A stretch of DNA of 64,000 nt, taken from NCBI GenBank assembly GCA_021732785.1, contig JAKFUG010000004.1, forward strand, positions 1 to 64,000, read 5' to 3'. The DNA comes from Planctomycetaceae bacterium. Its GTDB lineage: Bacteria; Planctomycetota; Planctomycetia; Planctomycetales; Planctomycetaceae. Numbering within the stretch: the first letter of the stretch is position 1; each line of letters begins with the position of its first letter. The position numbers and the translations under genes are program-made. Shown here one piece after another: positions 60,301 through 64,000 of this stretch. The notes under the pieces were generated by a model. It worked only from the letters and a program-made list of their open reading frames with translations. It did no database searches and was not told the DNA's origin.

Positions 60301-60703
60301 TAAGCGCAGCGGGAACCGTGGCGGCGAGGAGGCCGAGCAGCACACCCACCCCATTCACCATCGCCGCCGATTGCCACACGCCGGCGGGGAGCCAGCCGAG
60401 TCCGTCGATCAGCGTCGTCAGCCAGAGGGGCCACAGCCCAAGCACGGCCGCGAGGTAAATCCAGTCGGCGGTTTTCGACCACCGGCCGGTCGCGCGGGAC
60501 GAAAGTCCCCACAAGACACCGATGCCGAGGCCCGCCCAGAGGCCGAATTGCACGCCGGGATCGGTTCCCAGACTGGTGACGGCTTGTTGCCCGATGGCCA
60601 CCACGGCGAAACCGAGTGCCAGCCCGCTAAGCAGCGTCGGCCCTAAGTTCCGCATTGCGGTGAGAAAAACGTCCCCGGCCGCGCGAACCATCGCTGTGCG
60701 CAT
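57341..60703 (-). CDS. Membrane-fused spermidine-synthase-like protein carrying two palindromic elements in frame
   Basis: A 1120-residue protein starting at ATG 60703 (GGGAAG upstream). About twelve membrane segments occupy residues 1-480. A Rossmann-type domain follows (about 540-730) with the glycine loop RVLMLGAGSGSALRM, ECHEADAPL-like acidic strand and YDIIVSSPRMAAQQ. The usual catalytic Asp of spermidine synthases (in the D-x-x-D/P segment after YDVI) is replaced by SSPRM, so true aminopropyltransferase activity is unlikely. The rest to the C-terminus is soluble and helical. Residues about 144-174 are encoded by a family D palindrome and about 425-455 by a family K palindrome, both without breaking the frame. 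Function unknown. Confidence 0.75.
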   Translation of the reverse strand: MRTAMVRAAGDVFLTAMRNLGPTLLSGLALGFAVVAIGQQAVTSLGTDPGVQFGLWAGLGIGVLWGLSSRATGRWSKTADWIYLAAVLGLWPLWLTTLIDGLGWLPAGVWQSAAMVNGVGVLLGLLAATVPAALITKLASPSSLCATGSASVFPIHHKAHTAQEKTLAEPVAHTDHGWALLSGIAFVVGIVLQTLFFGANTGVLWPAVMAIVVCALIGAWQTVRDGVSIEQDPITPVTSSGFASSMWVTLCSASCLGLAIGCVPSWQAELWPVTAVITNLSLAMTVLGAVIGSYIAARGATSRWATAAVTVVATLLLFVSRVSVDWVLWQNATFTTWWQWETLRTSMVFLVWGSLGACAAWHAIALKRNAPQTTALCGAALGCGICVTLWWITPQFGPRAGFAIAALGGLLCHAASLMLVERTVAQGRPVAPRQESRFTRKFTLATAILSRSNRATWSLVGGMTAALALCVWQCGLDWNSARASRLLFSTTAVLAHRSGWEPRLLERLDDTRLVAGFEGRNGAWTVWQNKGGEWHFRENGVPVGAISLAPAWCPQFAPEAAAALWPLVLVDQPERVLMLGAGSGSALRMCAAFPVREVVCHEADAPLIRFIQGPLAKASGYDPFADRCRWVAQPAEWLALPDKDQYDIIVSSPRMAAQQANLVCYTAEYYRRAARHLTAQGVFCQRFSGGDLGPRPLLSACMALQAAFAETACLEVGAGEYLLLGAASPEVLVRNDLAARLENRAASVASVLNWDWSYPLNLPAYDGAALKEAAAEIHVGLHSAYNTGFAFSTPFEMMRWGPKLQETATVLSKPRTSAPRFPLPKESAEPQPIANTTQSRKGRYLEWLGSAGENPEVLRRLSEFMGEQRLVRDYPDTHWWEYRKVLREQLQDHPRSTIQPVKFTADSAGKWHSEDTRRKAYFEALGELASDEHAEFSAYQTLDSLLAPHDPLLSLFGHQELAELLSRRDKFPGEERRHRLHAIYYAPAQDASVRNVVLAIDRLTTLPDPELSAAQRFDELNGLLQTLRGRWEARNQRPLKAAQVTLQEMERSQLAVEHALETMAPLAVDAGYTTEDWACRKEVIERMLLRPFRSHRDELVARVRESEARTKAAQKQPVEQ
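59337..59425. repeat. Palindromic repeat family K (copy 2), inside a coding gene
   Basis: Arms GTAGCCCTGTTGCTCCGCGA and TCGCGGAGCGACAGGGCGAC, matching 54753-54843. Within the reverse-strand gene it is read as residues about 425-455 (RPVAPRQESRF...AILSRSNRATW). The reading frame stays open. Confidence 0.92.
60185..60272. repeat. Palindromic repeat family D (copy 4), inside a coding gene
   Basis: Arms GTGTGCCACTGGCTCCGCCA and TGGCAGAGCCAGTGGCACAC around a spacer of about 48 bases. Read on the reverse strand it contributes residues about 144-174 (SLCATGSASVFP...KTLAEPVAHT) between two membrane segments of the spermidine-synthase-like protein. Confidence 0.93.
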
Positions 60704-60828
60704 CGCTTCCCTGCCCCCCAAAATTCCGGCGCGCGAATCCGTCCGCGGGCGTCAAGCGAACCTTGTACCGGAATCCACACTTTTTCAGCAAGAGGGGTTC
60801 CGCCATCGGTTGCAGGTCAGTGTGAAGA

Positions 60829-60900
60829 GTCGGGGCAGGGGCCCCGACCTATGGATGGGGAATTCGACCTGAAATCATAGGTCGGGGCCCTTGCCCCGAC
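60829..60900. repeat. Palindromic repeat family G (full copy)
   Basis: Arms GTCGGGGCAGGGGCCCCGAC and GTCGGGGCCCTTGCCCCGAC with a 32-base spacer. It is the only recognisable structure in the 388-base gap between the two divergent genes. Confidence 0.93.
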
Positions 60901-61091
60901 GTCTTTGGATTCATACTGACCCACCACTCCGGCATCGGGAAGTGCTCCCTGTGATTTGATTCTGGGCCGCGTCGCCAGCCGATTCATTTTCCGCGTTTCG
61001 GGCACCGAACCGGCGTGTTAGCATGAATTGCTGAATCGGTTCGTGCAGATTCCCGGCAAACTCCCGCCTCGCAAACAAGGTGCAGCGCGCT

Positions 61092-63113
61092 ATGCTCCCG
61101 ACTCATGCCGTCGGTATCGATCTGGGAACGACCTATTCCTGCATTGCGTATCTCAACGATCACGGCGAACCGGTCACCATCCCGAATCGCGATGGCGAAT
61201 TGTGTACGCCTTCGGTGGTCATGTTCGACGGCAACCATGTCGTTGTCGGCACCGAAGCCATGCGCAATTCCGTGCGGATGCCCGACCGCGTTGTGATGCA
61301 CGCCAAGCGATATATGGGCGATCTCACGCACCGCTGGATGGTCGGCGGGAAGTCGTATTCGCCGATCGATATTTCCTCGCTGATTCTGCGGCAATTGCTG
61401 GCGGATGCGAAAGAGCGGATCGGGGACATCGAACGGGCCGTGATTACCGTTCCGGCTCAATTCAGCGACGTTCACCGCCAGGCGACCGCGGAAGCCGGAC
61501 GTCGCGCCGGTTTGAAGCACATCGACATCATCAACGAACCGGTCGCCGCCGCGTTGTGTTTCGTTCTCGGCACCGAAGGGATCTGGTTCACCGAACTCGC
61601 GACCGGCCAGACGATCATGGTGGTCGATCTCGGCGGCGGCACGTTCGATCTCTCGCTGGTCCGCTATGAAAAGAACTCCGTCCGCGTGATCGCCAGCGGC
61701 GGCGATCTTTACCTCGGCGGTCTCGACTGGAACAACCGTCTCGAAAAGGCCATCGCGAAACAATTCCAGCAGGAATTCGGCACCGACATGCTCGCCGACC
61801 GCGAAGGCAAACAGGCGCTGATGCTGGAAGTCGAGCAAGCCAAGCGCAGTCTGTCGGTCCGTCCGAAAGCCGCGCTGACGTGTCAGCACAGCGGCCATCG
61901 CAAAACGTATCAGGTGGAACTCGAACAGTTTGAACGACTGACGAAAACACTCGTCGATCAAATGGAAACGCTCACGAAAGGGCTGCTCGAAGAGAACAAG
62001 ATGGGGTGGGCCAAGGTCGATGTGGTGCTCACCACCGGGGGGGCGTCACGCATGCCGATGGTGCGGCGGATGCTCAAGCAGATCGGCGGCTACAAGACGC
62101 TCAACACGTCGCTGTCTCCGGACCAGTCGATCGCGCACGGGGCCACGTATTACGCCGGGATGCTGCTGGCGAACAACGCGTTCGCGAAATCGATTCTCAA
62201 CGCGCAGGCGGAGGCCCGTCTGAAACAGTTCAAGCAGCAAAGCGTCGCCGCGCGAGCGCTCGGGATTCTCGTGCGGGATGACGCCACCGGTGGCCGCGTG
62301 CCGCACTACTTGCTGGCAGCGAACACGGAATTGCCGGCGGAAGCCAAACAGACCGTCGGCACGGTGGTTCGCAATCAACGCCGCGCCCATTTGTATGTTG
62401 TCGAGAGCGGCACCGCGGCCGATGCGCAGTTCGTGGAACTCGGGACCTGCGTCATCGACCCGTTACCGGAAGGGTTGCCCGAAGGTTCCGAGATTGAAGT
62501 CACGATTCGCTACGACGAACAGGCTCGCGTGCATGTATCGGCGAAGGAAATGCGGACGGGGCAAGTCGCCCATGCGGAAATCGTCCGTCCGGAAAACCTG
62601 ATGGTCAGCGCGATCAGCGAAGAAAGCCGCGACGCGGATATCGCGGTGAAAGGACGCCCCGGCCACAAGCCGATTTTGTCCCCTGCCGCGATCACCAAAC
62701 CCGTCTCGCAAGCCCCGGCTCCCGACGATGAAGCGTTCGATGAACCGATCCCGCTGTGCGATGATTGCGGGGAAGCGCTCGATAACCGGGGCAAGTGCCC
62801 GAAGTGTCAACCCGCCAGCGGACCGGCCCGTCGTCCGCCGACCGACGCCCGTCCCCAGGCCCGCGGTGTCCCCGTTCCGCCCGCGATGAAAAAGCCAACC
62901 CCGCCGCCGCGGCCCATGCCGGCCCTTCCGTCCGACGATGAAATCATCGAGTTCGACAGCGGAGCCCATAAGATCCCGAAGAAGCCCGCTGCTCCGGCTC
63001 CCATCGCCAAGCCGAAAGTGAAGGCCCCGCCGCTCGCCAATCCCCCGCCGCGGGCCCAGGTCGAAAAGGCCGGCGAAGAAGAGTTCTGGAAAATGCCGAA
63101 GCCGAAGAAATGA
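61092..63113 (+). CDS. Hsp70-family protein with a zinc ribbon in place of the normal tail
   Basis: A 673-residue DnaK homologue. The ATPase domain is complete: AVGIDLGTTYSCIAYLND, VPAQFSDVHRQATAEAGRRAGL, MVVDLGGGTFDLSLV and VLTTGGASRMPMVRRML. A beta substrate-binding-like region follows to about 500 (LPEGLPEGSEIEVTIRYDEQARVHVSAKE). The helical lid is absent. Instead there is a zinc ribbon, CDDCGEALDNRGKCPKC (C556, C559, C569, C572), and about 100 residues of Pro/Lys-rich disorder. It is distinct from the canonical dnaK at 47340-49238 and lies 200 bases before an FHA-GAF gene. The start is ATG 61092. Confidence 0.92.
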   Translation: MLPTHAVGIDLGTTYSCIAYLNDHGEPVTIPNRDGELCTPSVVMFDGNHVVVGTEAMRNSVRMPDRVVMHAKRYMGDLTHRWMVGGKSYSPIDISSLILRQLLADAKERIGDIERAVITVPAQFSDVHRQATAEAGRRAGLKHIDIINEPVAAALCFVLGTEGIWFTELATGQTIMVVDLGGGTFDLSLVRYEKNSVRVIASGGDLYLGGLDWNNRLEKAIAKQFQQEFGTDMLADREGKQALMLEVEQAKRSLSVRPKAALTCQHSGHRKTYQVELEQFERLTKTLVDQMETLTKGLLEENKMGWAKVDVVLTTGGASRMPMVRRMLKQIGGYKTLNTSLSPDQSIAHGATYYAGMLLANNAFAKSILNAQAEARLKQFKQQSVAARALGILVRDDATGGRVPHYLLAANTELPAEAKQTVGTVVRNQRRAHLYVVESGTAADAQFVELGTCVIDPLPEGLPEGSEIEVTIRYDEQARVHVSAKEMRTGQVAHAEIVRPENLMVSAISEESRDADIAVKGRPGHKPILSPAAITKPVSQAPAPDDEAFDEPIPLCDDCGEALDNRGKCPKCQPASGPARRPPTDARPQARGVPVPPAMKKPTPPPRPMPALPSDDEIIEFDSGAHKIPKKPAAPAPIAKPKVKAPPLANPPPRAQVEKAGEEEFWKMPKPKK

Positions 63114-63123
63114 TCGTTGATCG

Positions 63124-63183
63124 CTGTCTGCCAGTGTCTTTCCGTGGAATGAAAAAGCAGCACTGGCCAAGCCAGTGGCACAC
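63124..63183. repeat. Palindromic repeat family D (copy 5, truncated left arm)
   Basis: Left arm reduced to CTGTCTGCCAGTG, right arm CACTGGCCAAGCCAGTGGCA followed by CAC. It follows the Hsp70-variant gene. Confidence 0.85.
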
Positions 63184-63313
63184 GAGCGGCGGGTTCGTTC
63201 GGTTGGTATAGTGATAGAAACGGTCCGTTCGCGGAGCGTGCTGCCGTCCGGGAAGAATGCTTTCACGTTTCCCGGTTCGATTTGATGATTCCGTTCGCTA
63301 AGGGCCGGCTCTG

Positions 63314-64000
63314 GTGGGGACTGCCACGCTGCTCGTCGTTCAAGGCTTCGAGCCCGGCGCGCGCTTTGATGTCGCCGACCTCCCGGTGCAAATCGGTCGC
63401 GGACCCCAAAACGAAATCCGCCTGCTCGACACCGAAGTTTCACGCTCGCACGCCTCGCTGCAACCGGTCCGTGACGGGTTCGTGATCACCGACCGCAACA
63501 GTTCCAACGGCACGTTCGTCAACGGGAAACTGGTGCGCTCGCAACCGCTGAGCAGCGGCGATCAGATTCAAATCGGCCGCACGGTGCTGTTGTTCACGGA
63601 GAGTTCCACGCCGAACGACCCGCGCGAGATCGCCGAACGGGTGCGACTCCTGCACCAGCACGATCCCGCCGACCGCTCGAGCATCATCAGCCAGATCCCG
63701 CACGATGCGGACCACGAATCGGCGACGCAAGATCCGGTGAACGTCGCGCAACAGCAGACGAATTTGCAGGTCCTGTACCGGCTCTCGGAAGAAGCCGTTC
63801 AGCCTTCGGTTCCGCTCGATCAACTTCTGCAACGGATTCTCGATCTGGCGCTGAAAGCCGTCGGTGCCGACCGGGGCTGTTTGCTGGTGGTTGATCCGCA
63901 GGATGGCGAAATCCGCCCGCAAGCGGTGAGTGGTGCCGTCTCAAATGCCCCGTCGGGCCGGATGCCGGTCTCGCGGAGCATCGTCGATTACGTGATGAAA
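63314..64000 (+). CDS. FHA-GAF domain protein (N-terminal part, runs off the window)
   Basis: 229 residues with no stop before the edge. The start is placed at GTG 63314 because an in-frame stop lies at 63299-63301; AAGGG is about 9 bases upstream. Residues about 5-95 are an FHA domain: VQIGRGPQNEIRLLDTEVSRSHASL and ITDRNSSNGTFVNGKLVRSQPL, with the GR, SxSH and NG phosphothreonine-binding motifs, ending SGDQIQIGRTVLLF. After a linker, residues about 145-229 begin a GAF-like domain (LLQRILDLALKAVGADRGCLLVVDPQDGEI). Such FHA-GAF proteins in planctomycetes may continue into a sigma-54 AAA+, kinase or cyclase domain, which cannot be seen here. Confidence 0.85.
   Translation, partial: MGTATLLVVQGFEPGARFDVADLPVQIGRGPQNEIRLLDTEVSRSHASLQPVRDGFVITDRNSSNGTFVNGKLVRSQPLSSGDQIQIGRTVLLFTESSTPNDPREIAERVRLLHQHDPADRSSIISQIPHDADHESATQDPVNVAQQQTNLQVLYRLSEEAVQPSVPLDQLLQRILDLALKAVGADRGCLLVVDPQDGEIRPQAVSGAVSNAPSGRMPVSRSIVDYVMK

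Overview
The window looks like a piece of a Planctomycetota chromosome, probably Planctomycetales; the genus cannot be resolved from what I can see. The evidence is a set of lineage hallmarks: a DUF1559 pseudopilin-type protein, a DUF1501 protein, a giant secreted cytochrome c/beta-propeller protein, Uma2 genes, a membrane-fused spermidine-synthase-like protein, a DNRLRE protein beside an ECF sigma factor, and a long B12-dependent ribonucleotide reductase. Base composition is GC-rich (about 63-65% in two 60-base lines counted by hand).

Layout. 1-13.7 kb: the start of a CpaF/TadA ATPase, an ECF sigma/regulator/secreted protein operon, DUF1501, a radical SAM protein, the five-heme propeller protein, a small membrane/regulator operon, and ispH overlapping a ferritin-like gene. 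13.7-22.3 kb: housekeeping block with nrdJ behind a promoter and a structured leader, then the reverse-strand series L25-pth-rpsF-ssb-rplI-dnaB. 22.4-36.4 kb: mixed accessory genes, including a nucleotidyltransferase/small-protein pair, a polysaccharide-lyase-like protein, a lipoprotein, DUF1559, DUF1223, a peroxiredoxin, Uma2, a molybdopterin oxidoreductase, a PQQ propeller, an ABC exporter and an acyltransferase. 36.7-40.2 kb: metY, a methyltransferase-like gene, ldh. 40.2-44.6 kb: an accessory island with a homing-endonuclease-associated-repeat protein, a 711-residue TIR protein of much lower GC, and a REP-associated tyrosine transposase (RAYT) flanked by inverted palindromes. 44.6-57.3 kb: housekeeping again: dnaK-clpB, pheA, tpiA, secG, yicC-gmk-rpoZ, and coaC and coaB separated by an Uma2 gene. 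57.3-64 kb: the spermidine-synthase-like membrane protein, an Hsp70 variant with a zinc ribbon, and the start of an FHA-GAF protein.

The most unusual property is the density and diversity of dispersed palindromic elements. I count about eleven families of roughly 50-150 bp hairpins, most between genes. Two unrelated families sit in frame inside one gene (57341-60703), where they add about 30 residues each. One family brackets the RAYT in inverted orientation, which suggests how at least that family could move. The best candidate for an undescribed functional system is the TIR protein: an unrecognised N-terminal region of about 450 residues, a TIR domain with a candidate catalytic glutamate, and a helical C-terminal tail.

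Start codons were chosen from visible Shine-Dalgarno sequences and family length. All family assignments are from pattern recognition without database searches.
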